Origin: Atrina japonica | Taxonomy: Eukaryota; Mollusca; Bivalvia; Pterioida; Pinnidae | NCBI GenBank assembly: GCA_030159075.1 | Contig: BROG01000344.1 | Location: forward strand, 558,001-622,000 | Reading direction: 5' to 3' | DNA length: 64,000 bases | Part shown: piece after piece, positions 25,701-38,800 of the stretch | Layout of the letters: every line of letters begins with the position of its first letter | How positions within the stretch are numbered: position 1 is the stretch's first letter | Translations under genes and position numbers: made by a program | The notes under the pieces: generated by a model | Told to the model about the DNA's origin: nothing | The model's database searches: none | The model's input: only the letters and a program-made list of their open reading frames with translations

Positions 25701-28700
25701 TGTGACACGGGACCTCCAGTTTTTACTGTCTCATCCGAAAGACAGGAAACCAACCTGTTGGCAGCGGGACTCGAACTCACGATCCAGAGTCGAGCGCGCT
25801 ACCGACTGAGTCAGGCCGGCTCAATTATTATCATGAAAGATTACCAGTAATTTACATGCATAATATATGTTCCCTACAGAAGCTACAAAAAATAATTTTG
25901 TAAATCATAAATTTTAACAATTTTGATAGAAATACCTGATACAAATACATGAAATACCATGTTGAGTCGTTAAAAAGTGTTATCAGGTAAATGACTACTT
26001 TATACCATTAATTTATACACGCCCTACAGGAATATGGTATCTAGACCCACACACTTACTTAACTATATCAAACACAACACAGAAAAATGTCTGGGTGTAA
26101 TCAGAAATGTAAGAAAATACTTGAGAAAACTGAACGCTGTTTTTCTTTTTTCACTTTTGTGTATTGATCCATGATAATTGTTTTTCACAAAATCACACTA
26201 AAATTTCCACAAAGTTTGTCATTTAGACATCTCAAATTTTAAGTGTACATGAATAACCTCATGTTTATATTACTAGAGGAATGCAAAAATATTCACCAGA
26301 CATTTGGAAATATCTTAGATACATGTACATTGTAGTGACATCAACATGTATATCTACATGTAGTAAACCCATCTCTTCACAGCAAGCATGTCCTTACACA
26401 GTAGATGGGTTCCTACACAGTAGCATTGTCCCTACTAGGTAAATCTGTCACTATACAGTAGACATCCCTACACAGTAGACCTGTCCATACACAGCAGACC
26501 TGCCCTTACACACTAGACCTGCCCCTACACAGTAGACCTGTCCATACACAGCAGACCTGACCTTACACAGCATACCTGCCCTTACACAGTAGACCTGTCC
26601 ATACACAGCAGACCTGCCCTTACACAGTAGACCTGCCCTTACACAGTAGACCTGCCCCTACACAGTAGATCTGTCCATACACAGTAGACCTGCCCTTACA
26701 CAGTAGACCTGCCCTTACACAGTAGATATGTCCCTATACAGTAGACCTGCCCCTACACAGTAGACCTGCCCTTACACAGTAGACCTGCCCTTACACAGTA
26801 GACCTGCCCTTACACAGTAGACCTGCCCTTACACAGTAGACCTGTCCATACACAGTAGACCTGCCCCTACACAGTAGATATGTCCCTATACAGTAGACCT
26901 GATCTTCATACAATATAGTAGATCTGTCCCTACATAGTACACAGTAGACCTGTCCCTATACAGTAGACTTGCTCCATTACAGTAGACCTGTCCCTACACA
27001 GTAGACCTGTCCCTACATAGTAGATCTGTACCTACACAGCAGGCCTGCCCCTACACAGTAGATCTGTACCTACACAGCAGGTGTGCCCTTCATTCAATAT
27101 AGTAGATCTGTCCCTACATAGTACACAGTAGACCTTTCCCTATACAGTAGACTTGCCCCATTAAAGTAGACCTGTCCCTACACAGAAGACCTGTCCCTAC
27201 ACAGTAGACCTGTCCCTACATAGTAGATCTGTACCTACACAGCAGGCCTGCCCTTTATATAATGTAGTAGATCTGTCCCTACATAGTACACAGTAGACCT
27301 GTCCCTATACAGTAGACATCACCATACAGTAGAACTATCTACAAAGCAGATCTACCCTTTATACAAAGTAGTAGATCTGTCTGTACATAGTATACAGTAG
27401 ATCTGTCACTACGCAGCTGACATTTCCTTATACAGTAGACATTTCATTACACACTTAGACAAGTCCCTATACAGTAGGTAGGTCCTTACATGGTAGACCT
27501 GCCCCTACAAGTAGATTTGTACCTACACAGCAGACCTGCCCTTCATACCATGTAGTACATGTAGACCTGTCTCTACACAGTAGACCTGCCCCTACACAGC
27601 TGACATTTCCCTACACAGTAGACCTGCCCCATCAAAATAATTGTCCCTACACAGCAGACCTGTCCCTTATACAGTAGACCTGTCCCTATACAGTAGACAT
27701 CACTGCACAGTAGACCTTTCTCTACACAGCAGACCTGCCCTTCATACAATGTCCCTACATAGACATTAGTACACAGTATACCTGTCTCTACACGGAGACC
27801 TGTCCCTACACAGCTGACATTTCCCTAAACAGTAGACATTTCTCTACACAGCTGACATTTCCTTACACAGCTGACATTTCCTTACACAGTACACATTTCC
27901 CTACACAGCTGACATTTCCTTACACAGTAGACATTCCCTACACAGCTGACATTTCCCTACACAACTGACATTCCCTTACACAGTAGACATTTGCTTACAG
28001 AGTAGACTTGTCCCTATACATTACATGTATACCTGTCCTTACCAGTAGGAATAGGAAGTCATAAGTGTTTCAACTGTCAAAACCCTGCTCTCATGGAAAC
28101 ACATTTAGGTAATGTGGCCCAAAATAGTTATAAATTAGAGGGGGAAAAAAGAAACAACAGCAAGAATTTCCTATTTAGATATATATGTTCTTCGACCAAC
28201 TTTTGCAAACCTGGCTTAGGGTACATTCAACAAAAAAATTTTACTGATCATAATGATGGCACAACACCGCTGAATCAACTTTTGTCTAGCCATTTAAGAC
28301 AACTTCCTTGTACAAAACTATTGATCAATACCCTTTGTCGTTTGCATGGGGTGCATTAATGTGTAATACATCAAGGTTGTACATATACAACACCTTACCT
28401 AATACTAGTTTAAATATTTGTATAGACAGATATTTTACTTAGCATGCTTTATAGGGACGGTATGACTCAGAAATCCTACAGATGTTGCCAAATCCCGATG
28501 TAGTAACATGAACAAAAATCACTCTCAGCTTTAGTACACAAAACTACATCAGTCATCAACATTTACCATGTCTACATGTAGATCCTCCTATGTTTTCTTA
28601 CTCAGAATTCTTGAAGTTTGTTTTCTGTAGAAAGATATGGAATAGGATTGTAGGCTCAAAGTTAAGTTTGGACAGACTTAATAAGTTAATTGAATCCTAT

Positions 28701-29759
28701 AATAATGCTTAGTGCTCCAATCTTAGTTTGGACAGTCTTGAGTTCAATAACAATGCTTAGTGCTCCAATCTAAGTTTGGACCGATTGACACCTATAACAA
28801 TGCTTACTGCTCCAATCTAAGTTTGGACAGATTGACACCTATAACAATGCTTAGTGCTCCAATCTAAGTTTGGACCGATTGACACCTATAACAATGCTTA
28901 GTGCTCCAATCTAAGTTTGGACAGTCTTGACACCTATAACAATGCTTAGTGCTCCAATCTAAGTTTGGACAGTCTTGAGTTCTATAACAATGCTTACTGC
29001 TCCAATCTAAGTCTGGACAGTCTTGAGTTCTATAACAATGCTTACTGCTCCAATCTAAGTTTGGACAGATTGACACCTATAACAATGCTTAGTGCTCCAA
29101 TCTAAGTTTGGACAGTCTTGAGTCCTATAACAATGCTTAGTGCTCCAATCTAAGTTTGGACAGTCTTGAGTCCTATAACAATGCTTAGTGCTCCAATCTA
29201 AGTTTGGACAGTTTTGAGTTCTATAACAATGCTTAGTGCTCCAATCTTAGTTTGGACACTTGAGTTGTATAACAATGGTAAGTGCCCCAATTTAAGTTTG
29301 GACAGACTATACATGTAAAAATGCTTAAAGTGCTCCATTCTTAGTCTTAGTCTTAACAATACCATGTGTTCTAATCTAAGTTTGGACAGACTTGACACCT
29401 ATAACAATGGTACATGTAAAAGCTCAAATCTATGTATGGACACTGGACAGACTTGAGTCCTGACTATATCAATGCTTAGTGCTCCAATCTTAGTTTTGAC
29501 AGACTTGAGTTTTATACATGTATCATGTTAGTGCTCCAATCTATGTTTTGACAGATTTGAGTCATATGTCAATGGTAAGTGCTCAAACCTATGTATTATT
29601 TGGACACTCTTGAATCCTGACTACATGTATATCAATGCTGAGAGTTCCAATCTAAGTTTGGTCAGACTTGAGTGCTAAAACAGTGGTAAAAGCTAGAAAA
29701 TTAACATGAGTTGGTTGACACATCATAGAAAAGGAGTGATAGTTGTATATGTGTACATC

Positions 29760-29841
<82 letters not shown>

Positions 29842-32800
29842 GGTCACCATGAGCCTATAGCTAGTACTGTAGTAAACAAAAAGGCCTTGATCACCTTGAC
29901 CTACATGTGTATGTATATTATATACCAGTACATTGTATCATACAGATACTGTAACGACTGGCTCTTGGCTAATTGGTTAAATGACAAATTTTGGTTTTGT
30001 AAATAACTGCTACATTTTTGTACATGTATGTATCTTACTAGAAATTTGTATGGATTAAATTTTTTAACAGTGACAACCAGACTTGGAAGTTCTGTGTTGA
30101 AGTCATGAGAGATTTTTCTATTGATTTACCCTGTGTTGGCAAATTTGGTTAGAAATTTTCAGAAAATCTGGGCGACAATACATTTCCCTCAGCCATTTAT
30201 CAGTGAAATCCTGCAACATACACATGTACATGTAATAAAAAAGATAACTTCTATCACACACACATAAAGACCAAAAATTATAAAAGAAAATATCTAGAGT
30301 AATACAACTCAACTATGTGGCACACCTTGATTTAAGAGGCTTGACTCAGTTTTATTTGAAGTTGTTTTGCCCATGTAATTTTTTCTGATCTGAAATATAG
30401 ATTTTGCTCTGATTACATATACATGTACCGAAAAGAAATCTGAAAAATGGATTGTTCTTATTGACAGATCTAGACCCACTTCTAAAACACTCGGTCTGAC
30501 AGGGCAGATCAAACCATTTTTATCATGGTATTTTACCTCACCAACCCCTGAAAAACAATGGACTCTTCTGTAAATCAATGACTTAGACCAGTCCAAATGT
30601 ATCTATAGGGATAAATGGGTTAAGTGTTTTATGCCATCATTACACTGTACAATGTATTTGTTTGAAGTCCCCCAGCTTTGGTTATATGTACGGTACATTG
30701 TATAGATCTTATAATCACCTCATCATGGCTGTCTGCACTGTGACACTCTTCATCCTCACTTCTGACATCCAATGATGCTCTGATGTTGCTTGGGAATGGA
30801 GCCTCTCTTTCAGATTTTTTCATTACAGGACTTGAAGTTGGAGAATCTGCAAACAAAAATAGAGTAAATATTACATTTAATTTTGGCAAGTGCAAACAAG
30901 AGTTTTCTGAAGACAAAAAAGCTTGCCAAAAACAGGTGTAAATGTTCAAAAGAGTTTTTTGACCCACAGCTGTCAGGCTTTAAGAATCTATACATGTACA
31001 CATGTATATGAAATATCAAAGCTCTATCCCTCATGGTTGTAAAGATAGACCTCAGGTTAAAGTTTTTGAAAAGTAGGTCAAAGTCCATGGTCAAAGTCCA
31101 TGGTCAAGGTCAAGGTCACTAAGTCAAATGTCAAGGTACTAAATGAAAGCTCTGGTTATAAAAAAATCATATGTGAAATATCAAAGCCTTATCCATCCTG
31201 GTTTAAAAAATACTGCCAAGATTAAGGTTTTCAAAAAGTAGATCAAAAGTCCAAGATCAAGGTAACTAGGTCAAATAAACTAAATGAAAGCTTTGGTAAT
31301 ATGGAATCTACATGTATAAACATGTGTATGTAAAATATCAAAGCACTGTCCCTTGAAGTAAAAAAAAAAAATAGGCCAATTTGTAATATCTTTTTCCTTT
31401 GTTTCTTTTACCGTTGTTTCACACTAAATGTTTAAGTTTGTGGAAAATGGAGATATCACTAACATTATAGCTGTACATTGAGTAGATGTACATAAATTTT
31501 GACGTCACTAAAATTATAGCTGTACATTGAGTAGATGTACATTGTACATAAATTTATACGTCATTCTAGAACATACATAAAGCGTCTGTAACATTATTGA
31601 GTAGATGATGTACATAAATTTTGACGTCACTAAAAATTATAGTACAAAAATTTTGTACATTGAGTAGATGTACATTTTGTACATTATAAATTTTGTACGT
31701 CTCTAACATATACATTGAGTAGATGTACATTGTACATAAATTTTGACGTCTCTAACATTATAGCTGTAAATTGAGTTGATGTACATAAATTTTGACGTCT
31801 CTAACATTATATCTGTAAATTGAGTTGATGTACAAAAATTTTGATATCACTAACATTATACCTGTACATTGAGTAGATGTACATTGTACATAAATGTCTC
31901 TAACATTTGACATTGAGTAGATGTCTCTAACATTTATAGCTGTACATTGAGTAGTATTGTACATAAATTTTGTAACATAAATTTTGATGACATCACTAAC
32001 ATTATAGCTGTACATTGAGTAGATGTACATTGTACATAAATTTTGACGTCTCTAACATTATAGCTGTAAATTGAGTTGATGTACAAACATTTTGACATCA
32101 CTAACATTTATATTTTGACGTCTCTGTACATTATTGTACATTGAGTAGATGTAACATTGTGAGTACATAAATTTTGACGTCTCTAACATTATAGCTGTAA
32201 ATTGAGTTGATAGATGTACATAAATTTTGACGTCTCTAACAAAAATGAGTTTGACATTTTGACATTACTAACATTATAGCTGTACAGTGAGTAGATGTAC
32301 ATTGTACATAAATTTTGGCGTCTCTAACATTATAGCTGTAAATTGAGTTGATGTACACAAATTTTGACATCACTAACATTATAGCTATACATTGAGTAGA
32401 TGTACATTTACATGTACATAAATTTTGACGTCTCTAACATTATAGCTGTAAATTGAGTTGATGTACAAAAATGTTGACATCACTAACATTATAGCTGTAC
32501 ATTGAGTAGATGTACATTGTACATAAATTTTGGCGTCTCTAACATTATAGCTGTAAATTGAGTTGATGTACAAAAATTTTGACATTACTAACATTATAGC
32601 TGTACATTGAGTACATGTAGATGTACATTGTACATAAATTTTGACGTCTCTAACATTATAGCTGTAAATTGAGTTGATGTACAAACATTTTGACATCACT
32701 AACATTATAGCTATACATTGAGTAGATGTACATTTACATGTACATAAATTTTGACGTCTCTAACATTATAGCTGTAAATTGAGTTGATGTACAAAAATTT

Positions 32801-35800
32801 TGACATCACTAACATTATAGCTGTACATTGAGTAGATGTACATTGTAAATAAATTTTGGCGTCTCTAACATTATAGCTGTAAATTGGGTTGATGTACAAA
32901 AATTTTGACATTACTAACATTATAGTTGTACATTGAGTAGATGTACATTGTACATAAATTTTGACGTCTCTAACATTATAGCTGTAAATTGAGTTGATGT
33001 ACAAAAATTTTGACATTACTAACATTATAGCTGTACATTGAGTAGATGTACATTGTACATAAATTTTGATCTCTCTAACATTATAGCTGTAAACTGAGTT
33101 GATGTACAAAAATTTTGACATCACTAACATTATAGCTGAACATTGAGTAGATGTACATTGTAAATAAATTTTGGCATCTCTAACATTATAGCTGTAAATT
33201 GAGTTGATGTACAAAAATTTTGACATCACTAACATTATAGCTGTACATTGAGTAGATGTACATTGTACATGTACATAAATTTTGACGTCTTTGACATTAT
33301 AGCTGTAAATTGAGTTGATGTACAAAAATTTTGACATTACTAACATTATAGCTGTACATTGAGTAGATGTACATTGTACATAAATTTTGACGTCTCTAAC
33401 ATTATAGCTGTAAATTGAGTTGATGTACAAAAATTTTGACATTACTAACATTATAGCTGTACATTGAGTAGATGTACATTGTACATAAATTTTGACGTCT
33501 CTAACATTATAGCTGTAAATTGAGTTGATGTACAAAAATTTTGACATCACTAACATTATAGCTGTACATTGAGTAGATGTACATTGTACATAAATTTTAG
33601 CGTCTCTAACATTATAGCTGTAAAATGAGTTGATGTACAAAATTTTTGACATCACTAACATTATAGCTATACATTGAGTAGATGTACATTTACATGTACA
33701 TAAATTTTGATGTCTCTAACATTATAGCTGTAAATTGAGTTGATGTACAAAAATTTTGACATTACTAACATTATAGCTGTACAGTGAGTAGATGTACATT
33801 GTACATAAATTTTGGCGTCTCTAACATTATAGCTGTAAATTGAGTTGATGTACAAAAATTTTGACATCACTAACATTATACATGTAGCTATACATTGAGT
33901 AGATGTACATTTACATGTACATAAATTTTGACGTCTCTAACATTATAGCTGTAAATTGAGTTGATGTACAAAAATTTTGACATCACTAACATTATAGCTG
34001 TACATTGAGTAGATGTACATTGTACATAAATTTTGACGTCTCTAACATTATAGCTGTAAATTGAGTTGATGTACAAAAATTTTGACATTACTAACATTAT
34101 AGCTATACATTGAGTAGATGTACATTTACATGTACATAAATTTTGACGTCTCTAACATTATACATGTAGCTGTAAATTGAGTTGATGTACAAAAATTTTG
34201 ACATTACTAACATTATAGCTGTACATTGAGTAGATGTACATTGTACATTAATTTTGACGTCTCTGACATTATAGCTGTAAATTGAGTTGATGTACACAAA
34301 TTTTGACATCACTAACATTATAGCTGTACATTGAGTAGATGTACATTGTACATAAATTTTGGTGTCTCTAACATTATAACTGTAAATTGAGTTGATGTAC
34401 AAAACTTTTGACATCACTAACATTATAGCTATACATTGAGTAGATGTACATTTACATGTACATAAATTTTGACGTCTCTAACATTATAGCTGTAAATTGA
34501 GTTGATGTACAAAAATTTTGACATCACTAACATTATAGCTGTACATTGAGTAGATGTACATTGTACATAAATTTTGATGTAACAAACATTATAGCTGTAG
34601 CCTGTACATTGAGTAGATGTCACTAACATTATAGCTGTATACTTAGTAGCTGTACATGTACATAAATTTTGATGTCACTAACATTTTAGCTGTAGCCTGT
34701 ACATTGAGTAGATTTACATAAATTTTGGTGTCACTAACATTAAAGCTGTACATTGTGTAGATAAAGTTACATAAACAAAGGACATACATGTACTTAATTG
34801 AAAAAAAAAAAACAGAATTGTCCCAATTTTCCCAATCAAATTAACCCAGAGACTTACAACTAGTGGGCCACATAATGTCACATGTACAATGTATACATGT
34901 GTATATACATGTGTATATAGTTTCTACTCGTCCTTTGTCACCACAACATTATGTAAAATAAAAACATTATCTATGTCAATATCCATTGATTTGGCTAATC
35001 AAATTCAATTGGCTAAAACATATCTTGGTTGCAATTAGCTTATTTGTTGGTTCACAGTTTTTTCAGTCCAGGGTGAACCCTGCTTAACTCATTAACCCTT
35101 AAAAAAATGGACTATTTTGTAAATCAATGAGACAGTCCAAATGTGTCTTTACGAGTGAACGATGAGTTTATCTTGTCATGAAGATGTAACTTGATCTCAA
35201 TTTCAAATATCATCCCCAGGACCTGTGACTTTTACTTCTTATTTGACCAAGTGCGAGATACATGTAAAGAAATGGCTCACACTCATCTTAATAATACATG
35301 TAAAATATTAGTTATAGACTTACTGTACATTGTACCCACTAGGTACTTGTAAGTACATGTACAATGAACATATAACTGCACTGGGTTAAAATATTGTACT
35401 GCGATACAATGTATAATAAAATGGACTGAATAAAAATATTGTACTAGGATACAATGTATAACAAACTGGATTGGATAAACAAGAGGCCCAAGAGGGCCTC
35501 AATTGCTCACCTGAGAACCATCTACAAATGTGAAAAGAAGAATACAAATGTACATGTATGTACATGTAGGGTAATCTGGCCAAGAAACATACATATTGTT
35601 GTTTTAAGAAATTCATAAAAAATTCTAGAAATTGTGGCAAAATTCTTGCACAAAAATATTTCTTCACCTAATTACAAGTAAAACACATTAAATGAATGTA
35701 TGAAAGGGAATGCAAGGGGAGATAATTGAGGAAATCATGCAAAAATGAATGAAAATGGTGAAGTCTGAAAAGACCTCAAAAATGCATCAAAAATTAATAT

Positions 35801-38800
35801 TCCGATTTCTATGAAAAATACAAACTTGAATCATATATGTATTCCATGTAGATCACCCAGAAACAATCCGTTTTTCAATTCATGTAGTGTTCTGGAGAAG
35901 AAGATTTTTAAAGAGGGTACCTTTTGGGACCTATTCTGCCCCACCATGGACCCACCCCTGGGTCAATCTGGCTGAAAATTACAAACTTGGTAAAACACCT
36001 TGGGCACTTGCTTCCTGTTAAGTTTTGTACAAATTCCTTCAGTAGTTTTGAAACAAAAATCCCTTCAGTTGTTTCAGAGAAGAAGTCGAAAATATGAAAA
36101 GTTTACAGACGGACTACAGACACTGGACGACGGATTGGGAGTGATCACAATAGTTCACTTGAGCCTTTGGCTCAGGTGAGCTAAAAATACTGTAATGGAA
36201 TACAATGTACAACAAACTGAACTGAATAAAAACATTGTACTGGGATCAAAATAAAAATGTATAACAAACTACCGTAGACTGAATAAAAATATTGTACTGG
36301 GATACAATGTATAACAAACTTGCTAAATAAAAAATACTGTAATGGGATACAATGTATAACAAACTGAACTGAATAAAAATATTGTACTGGGATCAAAATA
36401 AAAATGTATAACAAAGTAGACTGAATAAAAATATTGTACTGGGATACAGTGTATAACAAACTGGACTGAATAAAAATATTGTACTGGGATACAATGTATA
36501 ACAAACTGAACTGAATAAAAATATTGTACTGGGATACAATGTATAACAAAGTAGACTGAATAAAAATATTGTACTGGGATACAGTGTATAACAAACTGGA
36601 CTGAATAAAAATATTGTACTGGGATACAATGTATAACAAAGTAGACTGAATAAAAATATTGTACTGGGATACAGTGTATAACAAACTGGACTGAATAAAA
36701 ATATTGTACTGGGATACAATGTATAACAAACTGGACTGAATAAAAATATTGTACTGGGATACAATGTATAACAAACTGAACTGAATAAAAATATTGTACT
36801 GGGATACAATGTATAACAAAGTAGACTGAATAAAAATATTGTACTGGGATACAGTGTATAACAAACTGGACTGAATAAAAATATTGTACTGGGATACAAT
36901 GTATAACAAACTGGACTGAAAAAAAATATTGTACAGGGATACAATGTATAACAAACTTAATGAAAATATTGTACTGGGATACAATGTACAATGTATAACA
37001 AACTGGACTGAATAAAAATATTGTACAGGGATACAATGTACAATGTATAACAAACTGGACTGAATAAAAATATTGTACTGGGATACAATGTATAGCAAAC
37101 TGGACTGAATAAAATATTGTACTGGGATACAATGTAAAACATACTGGACTGAATAAAAAAAATTGTACTGGGATACAATGTATAACAAATTGAATAAAAA
37201 TATCGTACTGGGATACAATGTATTTGTATAACAAACTGGACTGAAAACAAATGTTGTACTGGGATACAATGTATAACAAAATTGAATAAAAATACTGTAC
37301 TGGGATACAAAAAATGTACCTGTTTTTATATTATCTGTCCAGTAATATATTGTTCTAAGTTGATGGGTTTTCACTCAATTTCTGGTCCTTGCATGTATGG
37401 AAACTCATGGAGGTATAATACTACATGTAGTATTGATAGTTCTTGTGTGTATATGATGATTGCATGTACAAAAAAATTTACATCACAAAGACCCAAAGTT
37501 GGAAGGAGTGCACATGTACCGTACATGTAGAATTACATCAATCAATGGACAAAAGAAATTCAAAACTTCACAAAATGTATCTAAATGAATCATAATCATC
37601 TGTACCTATTATAGTATGACGTGTACACGTAACACACCTAAAAAGCCCCAACCCTATTTAACTATACGTCTTGTCTTATAAACAATATGATTTTTTCCCC
37701 TTATTTACAAATATAAATATATAAAATGTCATATTAAACTTAAAATCAAATATTATTAAAATTGCCTATCAACCAACTCATTTCTAAAACTGATGGGTGG
37801 AGGCATATAAAATGAATGTTGACCTGACATTGATATTGAAGTGTCGTGATGTGTAATTGAAGAAGTTATAAGATTCACGTCCTACTGTAACATCAGTAAA
37901 TGTTAACAAGAAAACTATGTTGTCATTTGAGGTTTGTTATTTGAATGAATCATGGTTTTTATATCAGATCAAATGTTTATATATCTACCTGTATATTGAT
38001 ATCTGAAATGTAATGAGTCATGTAACGAAAGCAAGTGTGTAGTGTCCCTGTGTGTACAAATGTACCTGAATAATCAACTCCGATTTATAGATTTGTAAGT
38101 ACTTAAAGGCATTAGAGCTATGGACTTCCTCAGCAATAATATACTATCAGTACAAGTACATATGTACATGAAGATGAAATCTACACTAAACTTCACAAAT
38201 ACATGTATATAATAAGATTTTGAAAGGGTATAGGACCCTGTCCCAAAAAAGGATCTATTAGCACCTGTAGATAGATTTGCAAATAAAAGATTTACTTATA
38301 AACATGTAATGTACATGTATGTACAGTTATTTGTATCATATATACATGTACATGTACATATATACAATGTTTATATATTTATATTGAAACATTTACACCA
38401 ATGTCATAACTACATGTTTTTATTACAAATACCTTTGGGTGAAGTTCCACTATATATTAATATACATTGTACCATAACACATTATATGCATGCACTCAGA
38501 CCTGTAACTTCCCTAATCAACAAAGTATAAAAATTGACATGTATCTGATACCAATTACCATGTATATACTGGTACATCATTGTTACATGTACATACATGT
38601 ACTTTAAACTCATTAACTACAAAATGTACACATTAGTACATACATGTACCTGTACAATCTACATGTACAATGTACATAATTTCTACCTAAATGTAGGTCA
38701 TATTTTTCAAGCTGTCACATTTACAATTCAGTCAATGTTAAAGTTAGATGCATTTATGATAATAACAAACTACATTTAGAACAATGGATAACTTACCATT

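Noticed and set aside
32711..33661. 316-codon minus-strand frame and neighbours at 32385-34629
   Set aside because: Product of the ~105-bp satellite; breaks whenever the unit length changes.
36181..37374. 397-codon minus-strand frame and overlapping frames
   Set aside because: Product of the 45-bp satellite read in phase (QYNIFIQS-type repeats), open in several frames at once.
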